Source: a virus. From it: a stretch of 22,273 bases of DNA. The notes under the pieces are model-generated. The model searched no databases, was not told the DNA's origin, and saw nothing but the letters and a program-made list of their open reading frames with translations. Position numbers and translations under genes: made by a program. The stretch is taken from positions 1 through 22,273 of the IMG/VR virus record IMGVR_UViG_3300030329_000974. One strand, 5' to 3'. Positions 8,565-16,232 of the stretch are shown here, piece after piece (position 1 is the first letter of the stretch; every line of letters begins with the position of its first letter).

Positions 8565-9833
8565 ATGACAGTTAGCAGCACCACTACAAAAAGTTCGCAT
8601 TCGGGGAATGGTTCTCTCGACACCTTTGCCTATGCCTTCAAAATCTTTGCAGACGATGACTTGGTTGTTATTATCCGCACCAACTCTACTGGTGCTGAAA
8701 CAACTAAGACAAAGACAACGCATTATACGGTTACAGGCGTTGGCAGTGCATCAGGTGGCAACGTCGTATTTACCAGCGGCAACATTCCGGCGTCAGGTGA
8801 AACTGTTGTTATTAAAAGAAGTTTAACTCTTACGCAAGCTACCGATTATGTAGCCAATGACCCGTTCCCTGCCGATAGTCACGAGGATGCGCTTGATCGC
8901 TTGACCATGATTGCGCAACAGCAACAAGAGGTGTTTGACCGTGCTGTTGTTTTGCCGGAAACAGACACAGCGTCTACGACCATTCCTAATTCTGTAACTC
9001 GTGCCAGCAAATACTTGGCGTTTGATTCCAGTGGCAATCTTACTGCAGCAGCAGGAACGGCTGACGTGACTCCCATAGGGTCTGTTATGGAATCTGTGGT
9101 TGGCGCTTCTACTTTAAACACTGCTCGTACTGAATTACTTAGCGGAACAAATATTTCAGTAAACACTGCCAATACTATTACGACTCTTAATTCTAACGGC
9201 GATCTGACTTTGACGCCTAACGGCACCGGTACTGTAATTGTTAGCACTGACCTAGATGTTGATAACATTAACATCAATGGCAATACTATCAGCAGCACTG
9301 ATACGAACGGTAACATAACGTTAGACCCCAATGGCACGGGCAGTGTTGCAATAACCTCGGCTAATCTTGTCTTAACTAGCGGTAACGGAATTGATTTTAG
9401 TGCAACAGCCGACAGTTCCGGCACGGCAGCGTCTGAAGTTTTTGATGACTATGAAGAAGGTTCTTTTACGCCTACATGGGCAAGTGGTCTTACATCAATT
9501 TCATACACCAGCCAGGTCGGCAGATATGTAAAAATTGGCACTTTTGTTTATTGCCAAATACTTCTTGATGCGAGTAGTGCTACTAAGGACAGCGGTCAGG
9601 TTAAGATTGGTGGCCTGCCGTTTACATCAGCAAATGTGACAGGATCACATGGCAGTGGTGTATGTGCAAACACAGCAGGAGGCTTTGATATCGGCGATGG
9701 TGTTGTGTTTGAGATTCAAAACAACGACACAGAGTTGATCTGGCATAGCGAAAGTGGCGCGGATTATGCGGGAACTTCTTTGAGCGATCAGAACGCACCC
9801 ATGAAATTTACAGTCACCTACATTGCGGCTTAA
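8565..9833 (+). CDS. Tail fibre protein 1 with T7 gp17-type N-terminal domain (422 aa)
   Basis: Residues about 12-125 form the adaptor domain that anchors podovirus fibres to the tail. Diagnostic pieces are LDTFAYAFKIF, an SASGGNVVF strand, TDYVANDPFPADSHEDALDRL and a short helix QQQQEVFDRAV. After it comes a beta-rich shaft with two similar repeats containing NGDLTLTPNGTGTV and NGNITLDPNGTGSV (about residues 210-265). A C-terminal globular part starts near EVFDDYEEGSFTPTW, a start I associate with receptor-binding or fibre-tip domains. GGAG lies 8 bases before ATG 8565. It is one of two fibres sharing the N-terminal domain, so it may provide an alternative or accessory receptor specificity. 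Confidence 0.85.
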   Translation: MTVSSTTTKSSHSGNGSLDTFAYAFKIFADDDLVVIIRTNSTGAETTKTKTTHYTVTGVGSASGGNVVFTSGNIPASGETVVIKRSLTLTQATDYVANDPFPADSHEDALDRLTMIAQQQQEVFDRAVVLPETDTASTTIPNSVTRASKYLAFDSSGNLTAAAGTADVTPIGSVMESVVGASTLNTARTELLSGTNISVNTANTITTLNSNGDLTLTPNGTGTVIVSTDLDVDNININGNTISSTDTNGNITLDPNGTGSVAITSANLVLTSGNGIDFSATADSSGTAASEVFDDYEEGSFTPTWASGLTSISYTSQVGRYVKIGTFVYCQILLDASSATKDSGQVKIGGLPFTSANVTGSHGSGVCANTAGGFDIGDGVVFEIQNNDTELIWHSESGADYAGTSLSDQNAPMKFTVTYIAA

Positions 9834-9845
9834 CAGGAGTTAAGA

Positions 9846-10124
9846 ATGTCACTGACAAAAGAATTTGAATATGATTGCGAAGTTCGTGGGCCTTACAAGT
9901 CTGTACAGGTTCGAAAAACCACTATCATAAAAGATAGTGGCGCAGAGATAAGCAGGACTCACCATCGGCATGTTTTGCAATGTCGTGACAAGTCTAGCGG
10001 ATCATGGGCAGACACAGATATTTCTTCTGAAGATTCGTCTGTGCAGGCAGTATGTAATGCGGTGTGGACTTCTCAGGTAAAAACCTCTTATCAAACGTTC
10101 AAAGATTCCTTGAACAAGGGGTAA
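9846..10124 (+). CDS. Small conserved-looking protein of unknown function between two fibre genes
   Basis: A 92-residue soluble protein with no membrane segment. It starts MSLTKEFEYDCEVRGPYKSV and has a basic KVQVRKTT-like strand, a His-rich turn (SRTHHRHVLQC) and an Asp/Ser-rich loop (DTDISSEDSSVQ) before a C-terminal helix. I believe similar short proteins occur beside fibre genes of marine phages, but I cannot name a function. Its start has a good ribosome site (AGGAG, 7 bases upstream). It lies between two paralogous fibre genes, so a role in fibre folding or attachment is possible but only inferred. Confidence 0.75.
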   Translation: MSLTKEFEYDCEVRGPYKSVQVRKTTIIKDSGAEISRTHHRHVLQCRDKSSGSWADTDISSEDSSVQAVCNAVWTSQVKTSYQTFKDSLNKG

Positions 10125-10130
10125 TAATTA

Positions 10131-13100
10131 ATGACTGTAAGTGCAGGTTCTGTCGCTTATAAACTATACACGGGCGATGGCAGCACGCATGTTTTCGCTT
10201 ACACGTTTCGCATTTTTAAAGATACAGAACTACTTGTTTTAATTAGAAATAATACAACCGGCGCTATACATATAGCAACAGACAATGCGCGTAGCGGCAG
10301 CTATGATCCTGACACGCATGTCGGCGGCCAAGGTTTGAATACAGCTTATATTCTGTCTGGCGTAGATTCGGCTAGTGGCGGCAATGTAACATTTAAGTAC
10401 GATACGGGCAGTCCATCAGACGCGCATTATAGTGGCACAGATTACAGGCCGCAGTCTGGTGAAAGCGTCATTATTATCAGGTTGCCAACGGTAAGCCAGG
10501 AAACAGATTATGTAGTGGGTGGCGCGTTTCCTGCCGAGTCGCATGAAGATGCGCTTGATAAGCTGACATTCCATGTGCAGCGTTTAGAAGACAGGGTAAA
10601 CAAAAGCATTCAAAGGTCAGAGGCTGACACTGGCGTTGTTGGCAGCAGCATAGATAAATCTTTATCAGTATTGCCTGACCACGCTACCCTAAAAGGCAAA
10701 GTTCTATCCTTTAATTCAAGCACTGGGGCAACAGAGGCAACTATAAGTGCAGCGGATGTCACGCTGCTAACAAGTTCCCAGACATTAACAAACAAAAGTT
10801 TATCAGCACCCATTCTTAGCGGTTCTTCCAGTTCGGCTGGATCTATCCTGTTTAAAGAAGACACAGACAACGGCACCAATGCAGTTACATTAATTGGGCC
10901 AGCGTCTACAGCAGACATTACAATAACGCTGCCAGCTAACGCAGGCACTATTGCCCTAACGTCTGACATACCTACAAGCGGCATATCTAGTGGCAATATT
11001 GCAACATTTACAAGTGGCGTAGTTGACGATGATTTCCTACGCATAACTGGCACTGCTGTAGAAGGCCGATCAGCGTCTGAGGTTTTGTCTGATATTGGCG
11101 CACAGGCTAGTTTGACCTTTGGCATTGGTGATGCGAATGCTGTCAAAATTGACAGTGCTTCAGTAGCAGATGATGAGTATGCACGCTTTACATCCAGCGG
11201 TTTGGAAAGCCGGTCAACATCAGAGGTTCTGTCTGACATTGGCGCTATAAGCACGTCAAGCACTGACACCCTTACAAATAAAACGCTAACCAGTGCAGTG
11301 TTAAACGACACTATTTCCGGCACCAGCATCAAAGATGAAGACAACATGGCGTCTGACAGCGCCAGTCATTTGGCCACACAACAGTCCATCAAAGCCTACG
11401 TTGATGCAGAAATTTCTGGAGTTTCAGCAGGTGATATTACTGGCGTTACGGCTGGCACAGGGCTGTCTGGCGGCGGTTCTTCTGGTGATGTTACCCTTAA
11501 TGTTGATACTGGTATATCAAACGGCCAGATAGCAGCCTTTACCAGCGGTGCTGTAGACAACGATTTCCTCAGAATAGATGGCACAGCCATTGAAGGCCGA
11601 TCTGCATCAGAGGTGCTTTCAGATATCGGCGGTCAAGCCAGCCTGACATTCGGCATCAGCAATACAAATGCCGTCAAGATTGACAGCAGTTCAGTAGCTG
11701 ATGATGAGTATGCCAGGTTTACGGCCAACGGGCTTGAAAGCAGGGCGACATCTGAAGTGCTGTCTGATATTGGCGCACAAGCTTCGCTGACGTTTGGCAT
11801 CTCAAACACGAACGCTGTAAAAATTGATAGTTCATCAGTCGCTGATGATGAGTATGCCCGTTTTACTGCAAACGGTCTGGAGAGTCGGTCAACCAGCGAG
11901 GTGTTGTCTGACATAGGCGCACAGGCATCACTTACCTTTGGCATATCAAATACCAACGCGGTCAAGATCGACAGCGCATCTGTTGCTGACGATGAATATG
12001 CGCGGTTCACTGCAAACGGCTTAGAGAGCAGAGCAACATCTGAGGTTCTTTCGGACATAGGGGCTATTACAGCTAGTTCCTCTGATACACTCACAAACAA
12101 AACAATAGATGCTTCGCAATTATCCGGCACAGTCGCCAACGCCAGACTGGACGCGCAACTTCAAGATGTAGCTGGCCTCGCTGTAACAGACGGTAACTTT
12201 ATCGTGGGTGATGGCAGCAACTTTGTTGCAGAGTCCGGTGCTACTGCCAGAACAAGTCTGGGGCTTGGTACAGCAGCGGTGCTGGACACCGGCATATCTA
12301 ACACAAACATCCCGAAGTTCACATCTGGCGTTGCGGACGATGATTTTTTACGAGTAAACGGAACAGATATCGAAGGTCGTTCTGCTTCGGAAGTCCTGTC
12401 TGACATAGCAGCTATGCCACTAGCTGGCGGTACGTTTACAGGTGACGTTACACTAACAGACACTGACACCGGGTCTTCAGAGGGTCCGGTCCTCACTTTA
12501 AACAGAGACAGCAGCAGCCCCGCAGATGCCGACTTTCTTGGGACAATAAAATTTAACGGCGACAATGACGCTGGAGAAAGCATTACATACAGTCAAATTA
12601 CTACAAAAATATCCGATAACACTGATGGCGCGGAAGATGGAAATCTCATTTTTAAAGTGTTTGAAAACGGTACACAAAACGCCAGCCTTACTATGAAAGG
12701 CAATGCTACGATTTTTAACAACAGAGACGTAAGACTTGATACTGGAGTAAATTTACTATTTGAAGGCGCAACTTCTAACGCCAACGAAACCACGCTGACC
12801 GTTGTTGACCCAACCGCTGACCGTACCATCACATTACCGGATGCGACTGGCGAGGTTGTTCTAAACAGCAGCGGCGTTACTACACTTTCTTCAACGGCAG
12901 ATGGAGGTGCTATTCTTAAATTAGTGTCGAATGACCCAAGCGATGCTGCTGATTGGAATGGCGAAGGCGAAATACAGTTCTTTGCAGAAAACGATGCCAG
13001 TGAGTCTATAGAATACGCAAATATAATAATGATCACAACGGATGTAAGTGATGGCAGTGAAGATGGCTGGCTTTACTTTCAAGGAATGTATAACGGCACT

Positions 13101-13814
13101 CTAGCAAGTCGTTTTGCAATGGGTTCAAATTCAATTTTTTATTTACTTTCGGGTGGAGCGAATGATCCTGCTATTGAATGGAACGCCACTAAGGGAACAA
13201 GTTATGATGTACAATTAAAAACAGCTACTCCAACAGCCGACCGCACCATTACCCTGCCGGATGCTACCGGCACGGTAGGAGAATTACTAATAGCTAGCGG
13301 TTCTGTTTCAGATGTAAGTAGTCTTGATTTTGACAGTTCAGTAGTAACTGGGTTTAAAGGATACAGACTAGAATTAACAAACGTAATACCGGCTACAGAC
13401 AATGTAGATGCGTACCTAAGACTTGGTACGTCTAATTCTGCCGACAGTGGCTCTACTGATTACGGTCAAGTTGATTACATATATGGTGTTTATGGTACTA
13501 ATAGTCGTAGTGGCCCAGCCATTTACGCATTTAATAAAACGTTTATAGAACTTGCCTATAGTTTTGGTGCGCTTGGTACGGGAACAGGTGAAAATGCACA
13601 CTTTCACATAAACCTTCCCAATGGCGGTTCATCCGGCACTTATAAACACATTCAATTATTGCCCAACATATATAGCTATTACCCAATATTATATGGACAA
13701 AGAATACACGGCGCAATTTATCGAAACACAAGCCCAATAAATTATATCAGCATATATTTAGAAAGTGGAAATATTGCTAGTGCAGATTATCGTCTTTTTG
13801 GAGAAGTAGGATGA
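10131..13814 (+). CDS. Long tail fibre protein 2 with T7 gp17-type N-terminus and internal repeats (1227 aa)
   Basis: Residues about 8-165 repeat the fibre adaptor domain (THVFAYTFRIFKDTELLVLI, DSASGGNVTF, ETDYVVGGAFPAESHEDALD and a following helix). The shaft contains seven copies of a module ending in SEVLSDI, four of them 48 residues long and nearly identical. It also has beta-helix-like pieces ADRTITLPDATGE and ADRTITLPDATGT. The last ~180 residues, from GELLIASGSVSDVSSLDF on, look like a distinct globular tip and are probably the receptor-binding part. The gene is separated from the 92-aa gene by six bases, with AAGGGG upstream. Its stop overlaps the next ATG (ATGA). The 1.4-kb repeat region is unusual at codon level. 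Confidence 0.85.
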   Translation: MTVSAGSVAYKLYTGDGSTHVFAYTFRIFKDTELLVLIRNNTTGAIHIATDNARSGSYDPDTHVGGQGLNTAYILSGVDSASGGNVTFKYDTGSPSDAHYSGTDYRPQSGESVIIIRLPTVSQETDYVVGGAFPAESHEDALDKLTFHVQRLEDRVNKSIQRSEADTGVVGSSIDKSLSVLPDHATLKGKVLSFNSSTGATEATISAADVTLLTSSQTLTNKSLSAPILSGSSSSAGSILFKEDTDNGTNAVTLIGPASTADITITLPANAGTIALTSDIPTSGISSGNIATFTSGVVDDDFLRITGTAVEGRSASEVLSDIGAQASLTFGIGDANAVKIDSASVADDEYARFTSSGLESRSTSEVLSDIGAISTSSTDTLTNKTLTSAVLNDTISGTSIKDEDNMASDSASHLATQQSIKAYVDAEISGVSAGDITGVTAGTGLSGGGSSGDVTLNVDTGISNGQIAAFTSGAVDNDFLRIDGTAIEGRSASEVLSDIGGQASLTFGISNTNAVKIDSSSVADDEYARFTANGLESRATSEVLSDIGAQASLTFGISNTNAVKIDSSSVADDEYARFTANGLESRSTSEVLSDIGAQASLTFGISNTNAVKIDSASVADDEYARFTANGLESRATSEVLSDIGAITASSSDTLTNKTIDASQLSGTVANARLDAQLQDVAGLAVTDGNFIVGDGSNFVAESGATARTSLGLGTAAVLDTGISNTNIPKFTSGVADDDFLRVNGTDIEGRSASEVLSDIAAMPLAGGTFTGDVTLTDTDTGSSEGPVLTLNRDSSSPADADFLGTIKFNGDNDAGESITYSQITTKISDNTDGAEDGNLIFKVFENGTQNASLTMKGNATIFNNRDVRLDTGVNLLFEGATSNANETTLTVVDPTADRTITLPDATGEVVLNSSGVTTLSSTADGGAILKLVSNDPSDAADWNGEGEIQFFAENDASESIEYANIIMITTDVSDGSEDGWLYFQGMYNGTLASRFAMGSNSIFYLLSGGANDPAIEWNATKGTSYDVQLKTATPTADRTITLPDATGTVGELLIASGSVSDVSSLDFDSSVVTGFKGYRLELTNVIPATDNVDAYLRLGTSNSADSGSTDYGQVDYIYGVYGTNSRSGPAIYAFNKTFIELAYSFGALGTGTGENAHFHINLPNGGSSGTYKHIQLLPNIYSYYPILYGQRIHGAIYRNTSPINYISIYLESGNIASADYRLFGEVG
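10980..12413 (+). repeat. Seven-copy protein repeat region in the long fibre
   Basis: Four 48-codon units lie at 11103-11246, 11634-11777, 11778-11921 and 11922-12065; the last three are directly tandem. Three related 41-codon units lie at 10980-11102, 11511-11633 and 12291-12413. All end in (E)(G/S)RS/A-x-SEVLSDI-x. The 48-residue units differ by only a few residues yet use mostly different synonymous codons. They probably form repeating shaft segments of a trimeric fibre. Confidence 0.85.
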
Positions 13815-14104
13815 CCAAAAAAGCCGTTGTTACAAATGATGGATTACAACTTGTTAATCTTTCTCAAACAGAAGAAGACTTGGAAAAATTAAAGGTTACT
13901 CAGCGAAATGATAATATGCCAGAAAAATTAAAGTCTGGGATAAGGGCTACGCGCCAGCTTTTGTTTGAAGAGGCGGATATAGAAATATTTAAATTAGAAG
14001 ATAGCGGCGGCGACACCAGTGCATGGCGCACTTACCGGCAGCAACTACGCGATGTAACTAAGCAATCTGATTTGAACAACATTAGCTGGCCTAGTAAACC
14101 ATGA
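13811..14104 (+). CDS. Tail assembly chaperone-like protein
   Basis: A 97-residue protein whose C-terminal half reads RATRQLLFEEADIEI, then AWRTYRQQLRDV and NNISWPSKP. The pattern is R..LL....D, W..YRQ.LRD, and I.WP.KP. I recognise it as the phage tail assembly chaperone family (Pfam Phage_tail_APC), usually encoded next to fibre genes and thought to help fold or trimerise fibres. The N-terminal ~40 residues are not recognisable. ATG 13811 overlaps the fibre stop (ATGA), which supports coupling with the fibre. The domain call is by eye; the exact partner is inferred from adjacency. Confidence 0.7.
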   Translation: MTKKAVVTNDGLQLVNLSQTEEDLEKLKVTQRNDNMPEKLKSGIRATRQLLFEEADIEIFKLEDSGGDTSAWRTYRQQLRDVTKQSDLNNISWPSKP

Positions 14105-14271
14105 GCAAGTCAACGGTATTATCTGTGCAATCACAGCTAGACACTCACGAGGCAGTCTGCGCGGAGAGGTGGAAGGAAACCATTTTGCGCATTAAACGTA
14201 TTGAACATATCATGATAGGTGCTGCTGGCACGATTATAGTGTTGTTGCTGGGCATCATAGTGAATGGATGA
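14101..14271 (+). CDS. Small single-pass membrane protein, XhlA-like, lysis region
   Basis: A 56-residue protein. A soluble charged N-terminal half with a short amphipathic helix (ERWKETILRIKRIEHIM) is followed by one transmembrane segment (about residues 36-54, GAAGTIIVLLLGIIV) and a two-residue tail. This layout matches XhlA-like hemolysin-type phage proteins, which assist holins at the inner membrane. Start ATG 14101 overlaps the upstream TGA (ATGA) and its own stop overlaps the next ATG, so it belongs to the coupled lysis operon. Function is by analogy. Confidence 0.7.
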   Translation: MSKSTVLSVQSQLDTHEAVCAERWKETILRIKRIEHIMIGAAGTIIVLLLGIIVNG

Positions 14272-14456
14272 TTCATGTGTTCTTGCTTTTTGTATATTTA
14301 GGCGTTGGTAAGGATAAGAACTTAGTTAGTAACGATATGTATTTTCGCAGCATTGATGACTGCGTGTATTTTGCACAACGACTGCACAAACAAGGGCAGA
14401 ACATCACTGCTTATTGTTTGCCAAAACTGGTAGATGACAAAGTTAGGGTTTATTGA
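14268..14456 (+). CDS. Short protein with N-terminal hydrophobic leader and two cysteines, unknown function
   Basis: A 62-residue protein. Residues 1-13 (MIHVFLLFVYLGV) are hydrophobic and could be a short signal or anchor. The remainder is polar and contains MYFRSIDDCVYFAQRLH and ITAYCLPK, so two cysteines lie about 23 residues apart and could form a disulphide in the periplasm. I recall similar small proteins (YF.S..DC.YFA..L....AYC.P) from marine phage lysis regions, without known function. ATG 14268 overlaps the previous stop (ATGA); its own stop overlaps the next ATG (TGATG). Confidence 0.7.
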   Translation: MIHVFLLFVYLGVGKDKNLVSNDMYFRSIDDCVYFAQRLHKQGQNITAYCLPKLVDDKVRVY

Positions 14457-14902
14457 TGCTTGCGGAACTTGCAGCGGCCAATGCCGCATTCCAAGTTATC
14501 AAGACAACCATCCAGAATGGCAAGGAAATTCATTCTGCCGGAAAAGCTTTGAGCCAATTTCTTGGTGCCAAAGAAGAAATTGAACGTGAGGCAAATAAAA
14601 AGCGTGCAAGGGGTGTAGGCGGTGCCGATCTTGAAGAGTTTATGGCGCTTGAAAAGATTAGAGAGCAAGAGAAACAGTTAAAAGAAATAATGATTTATGC
14701 TGGCAGACCTGGCATGTGGAAGGACTACCAGAAATATTGCGAACAAGCTAAAGATGGCCGTGCTGCTGCTAGGAAAGCTGCCGCAAGAAAGAAAGCAGTT
14801 TTGCGTGAAAAGATAGGGCTTGGCCTTGTAGGAATATTGCTTGCCGCTGCAATCGGTGGTCTGGTTTATATTGTGCTAATAGCTAAAGGTAGTATCAAAT
14901 GA
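14456..14902 (+). CDS. C-terminally anchored membrane protein of the lysis region, unknown function
   Basis: A 148-residue protein. The N-terminus (ELAAANAAFQVIKTTIQNGK) is helical. A Lys/Arg/Glu-rich coiled region follows with DLEEFMALEKIREQEKQLKE and MIYAGRPGMWKDYQK, then a strongly basic Ala-rich stretch (AAARKAAARKKAV). A single transmembrane helix lies at about residues 122-143 (GLVGILLAAAIGGLVYIVLI). The A-A-N-A-A-F and YAGRPG-W motifs are ones I associate with a common uncharacterised marine phage family. The cytoplasmic coil plus C-terminal anchor would suit a holin partner or a regulator of lysis, but this is inference. ATG 14456 overlaps the upstream TGA; the TTG three bases earlier is less likely. 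Confidence 0.75.
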   Translation: MLAELAAANAAFQVIKTTIQNGKEIHSAGKALSQFLGAKEEIEREANKKRARGVGGADLEEFMALEKIREQEKQLKEIMIYAGRPGMWKDYQKYCEQAKDGRAAARKAAARKKAVLREKIGLGLVGILLAAAIGGLVYIVLIAKGSIK

Positions 14903-15093
14903 GTGCTGAACAGATCCTAAAATATAAAATTCTTCCGCGTTTTATGATGCTGGTTATGACAATAATGTACATCAGAGTTTTGGAGTGGGGAATGTCTTTG
15001 GAAGATTTGTCAACGCAACAAAGCGCAATGATATCAATATGTTCTGGCGCAATGACCGGCGCTTTCGCTGTGTGGTTGGGATCTGAGAAATGA
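14899..15093 (+). CDS. Small two-helix membrane protein, candidate holin
   Basis: A 64-residue protein with two probable transmembrane segments (about residues 12-30, PRFMMLVMTIMYIRVL, and 44-61, ISICSGAMTGAFAVWLG). They are joined by a polar loop (SLEDLSTQQ), and the tail is a charged SEK. Size and topology are those of a class II-type holin, which forms holes in the inner membrane to release or trigger the endolysin. The STQQSAM..CSGAMTGAFAVWLG part resembles small holin-like proteins of marine phages. Starts and stops overlap both neighbours by four bases (ATGA). A second holin-like gene follows, so which one acts as the timer is open. Confidence 0.65.
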   Translation: MSAEQILKYKILPRFMMLVMTIMYIRVLEWGMSLEDLSTQQSAMISICSGAMTGAFAVWLGSEK

Positions 15094-15269
15094 AGACGGT
15101 GTGGGTGGTCATACTGGTGACCGCTGTCTCGCCATTCAACTATAACGTGGCACCGCTCACCGACGCTGATACTCTTGAGGAATGCCATCAAAGGGCCGTC
15201 TACATAGAGCATGATATCCAACGTAGCGACAATCAAGAGATGATGTGCATAAGGGTGGACTACGAATGA
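15090..15269 (+). CDS. Short secreted or anchored protein with two cysteines, unknown function
   Basis: A 59-residue protein. An N-terminal hydrophobic stretch (VWVVILVTAV, residues 4-13) follows MKT, like a short signal sequence. The mature part contains DTLEECHQRAVYIEHDI and EMMCIRVDYE, giving two cysteines about 20 residues apart. Its architecture parallels the 62-residue protein three genes upstream. No lipobox is evident. ATG 15090 and TGA 15267-15269 overlap the neighbours. A periplasmic lysis accessory (spanin-like) role is conceivable but unsupported by a motif. Confidence 0.65.
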   Translation: MKTVWVVILVTAVSPFNYNVAPLTDADTLEECHQRAVYIEHDIQRSDNQEMMCIRVDYE

Positions 15270-15643
15270 TAAATACGTTGATACCGATTGTAGGCGATTT
15301 AGCAAGTGGCTGGCTCAGGGGCAAGGCAGATGAAAAGGCTGCACAGTCTAGGGTGAAGGTGGCAAAGGCAGAGGCCGAGGCCGAGGTGATGAAGGTCGCC
15401 GCCACGCATGAGGCCGGTTGGGAAAAGATCATGGCCGAGGCCAGCAAAGATAGCTGGAAAGATGAGGCATGGACTATTTTATTTATAGTTATCATAGCCA
15501 TGTGCTTCATCCCGCCGCTACAGCCCTATGTAGAACGTGGGTTTGCGGCGTTAGAAACTACGCCGGATTGGTTTCAGTGGGCCATGTATGCTAGTATAGC
15601 TGCATCATTTGGTCTTAGAGGCATAAAGGGGCTGAAGAAATGA
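15266..15643 (+). CDS. Holin-like protein (3TM holin / GTA-type family)
   Basis: A 125-residue protein. The N-terminal segment INTLIPIVGDLASGWL is weakly hydrophobic. Next is a long charged helix rich in Ala, Lys and Glu (about 20-60), then DSWKDEAW at 62-69. Two transmembrane helices follow at about 68-87 (AWTILFIVIIAMCFIPPL) and 102-120 (WFQWAMYASIAASFGLRGI), and the tail is basic (KGLKK). This order fits the holin family described for phages and gene transfer agents (Pfam Holin_3TM_3-like), with the conserved KDE-W junction. ATG 15266 is chosen because it overlaps the previous stop as ATGA; a GTG 21 bases upstream in frame is less likely. Confidence 0.7.
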   Translation: MINTLIPIVGDLASGWLRGKADEKAAQSRVKVAKAEAEAEVMKVAATHEAGWEKIMAEASKDSWKDEAWTILFIVIIAMCFIPPLQPYVERGFAALETTPDWFQWAMYASIAASFGLRGIKGLKK

Positions 15644-15786
15644 GCTTGTACAGGAACATCCACGCCAAGCGTAAAAGAATCAAAGCTGGCAGTGGTGAGA
15701 AAATGCGCAAGGTTGGCAGTAAGGGTGCGCCTACTGCTAAAGCATTTAAACGATCTGCAAAAACTGCCAAGAAAAAGAAGAAATGA
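15640..15786 (+). CDS. Very basic 48-residue small protein, unknown function
   Basis: Begins MSLYRNIHAKRKRIKAGSG, continues with EKMRKVGSKGAPTAKAF and ends in a run of lysines. About a third of residues are Lys or Arg, with no hydrophobic core, so it probably binds nucleic acid or the virion. I recall nearly the same small protein from many marine phages, always without known function. Here it lies directly between holin-like and lysozyme genes, with ATGA overlaps on both sides. The recognition is strong but by memory only. Confidence 0.75.
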   Translation: MSLYRNIHAKRKRIKAGSGEKMRKVGSKGAPTAKAFKRSAKTAKKKKK

Positions 15787-16232
15787 ACAAAGATAAGCTA
15801 CGAGAAGAACTTGCAGAGGACGAGGGCTGCAAGTTTGAGATCTACCTAGATCACCTTGGCCTACCTACGTTTGGCATAGGGCATTTGGTAGTTGAGGAAG
15901 ATATAGAGCATGGTCAGGCTGTCGGCACACCTGTCGATGAAGAGCGTGTGCGGCAAGTGTTTGCCTTGGATATCGCTTCAACGCTGGATGAGTGTCAGGT
16001 TCTGTACCCAGACTTTGACGATCTGCCGGAAGAATGCCAGTTAATCATAGCTAATATGATGTTTAATATGGGCAGACCGCGCCTCTCAAAATTCAAGGGC
16101 ATGAAGGCTGGCGTTGATGCGAAAGATTGGAACAGGGCGGCAGACGAGATGGTGGACAGCCGCTGGCACGATCAAGTCCCCAACAGGGCCAAGCGACTCG
16201 TTAAGCGTATGAGGGCTTTGTCTGATGGCTAA
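15783..16232 (+). CDS. Endolysin: GH24 phage lysozyme (muramidase)
   Basis: Hydrolyses the beta-1,4 bond between N-acetylmuramic acid and N-acetylglucosamine in peptidoglycan. Residues Glu14, Asp23 and Thr29 (in EDEG, YLDHLG and LPTFGIGH) have the same spacing as the T4 lysozyme triad Glu11-Asp20-Thr26. The GIGH turn is intact, and the helical domain (LIIANMMFNMGRPRLSKF, then a WH.Q.P.RAKRL end) also fits the family. The 149-residue length is normal for this class. There is no signal or anchor sequence, so it needs a holin for release, and two holin-like genes sit just upstream. Start ATG 15783 overlaps the previous stop. This is the firmest enzymatic call in the window. Confidence 0.93.
   Translation: MNKDKLREELAEDEGCKFEIYLDHLGLPTFGIGHLVVEEDIEHGQAVGTPVDEERVRQVFALDIASTLDECQVLYPDFDDLPEECQLIIANMMFNMGRPRLSKFKGMKAGVDAKDWNRAADEMVDSRWHDQVPNRAKRLVKRMRALSDG

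Noticed and set aside
10610-11347. Long - strand open frame (245 aa) inside the second fibre
   Set aside because: It is the reverse complement of a low-complexity Ser/Thr/Ala-rich fibre gene, lacks a ribosome site and has no recognisable motif; similar antisense frames occur at 8879-9424, 11633-12139, 12161-12583 and 12593-13036 for the same reason.
11103-12065. Regularly spaced repeats considered as a CRISPR-like or iteron array
   Set aside because: The repeat is a 48-codon protein unit in frame in a fibre, with DNA diverged between copies and no unique spacers.
15244-15252. TGTGCATAA, a match to the DnaA box consensus TTATNCACA on the - strand
   Set aside because: A single isolated 9-base match is expected by chance in a window this long, and it lies inside coding sequence; no cluster of boxes was seen.
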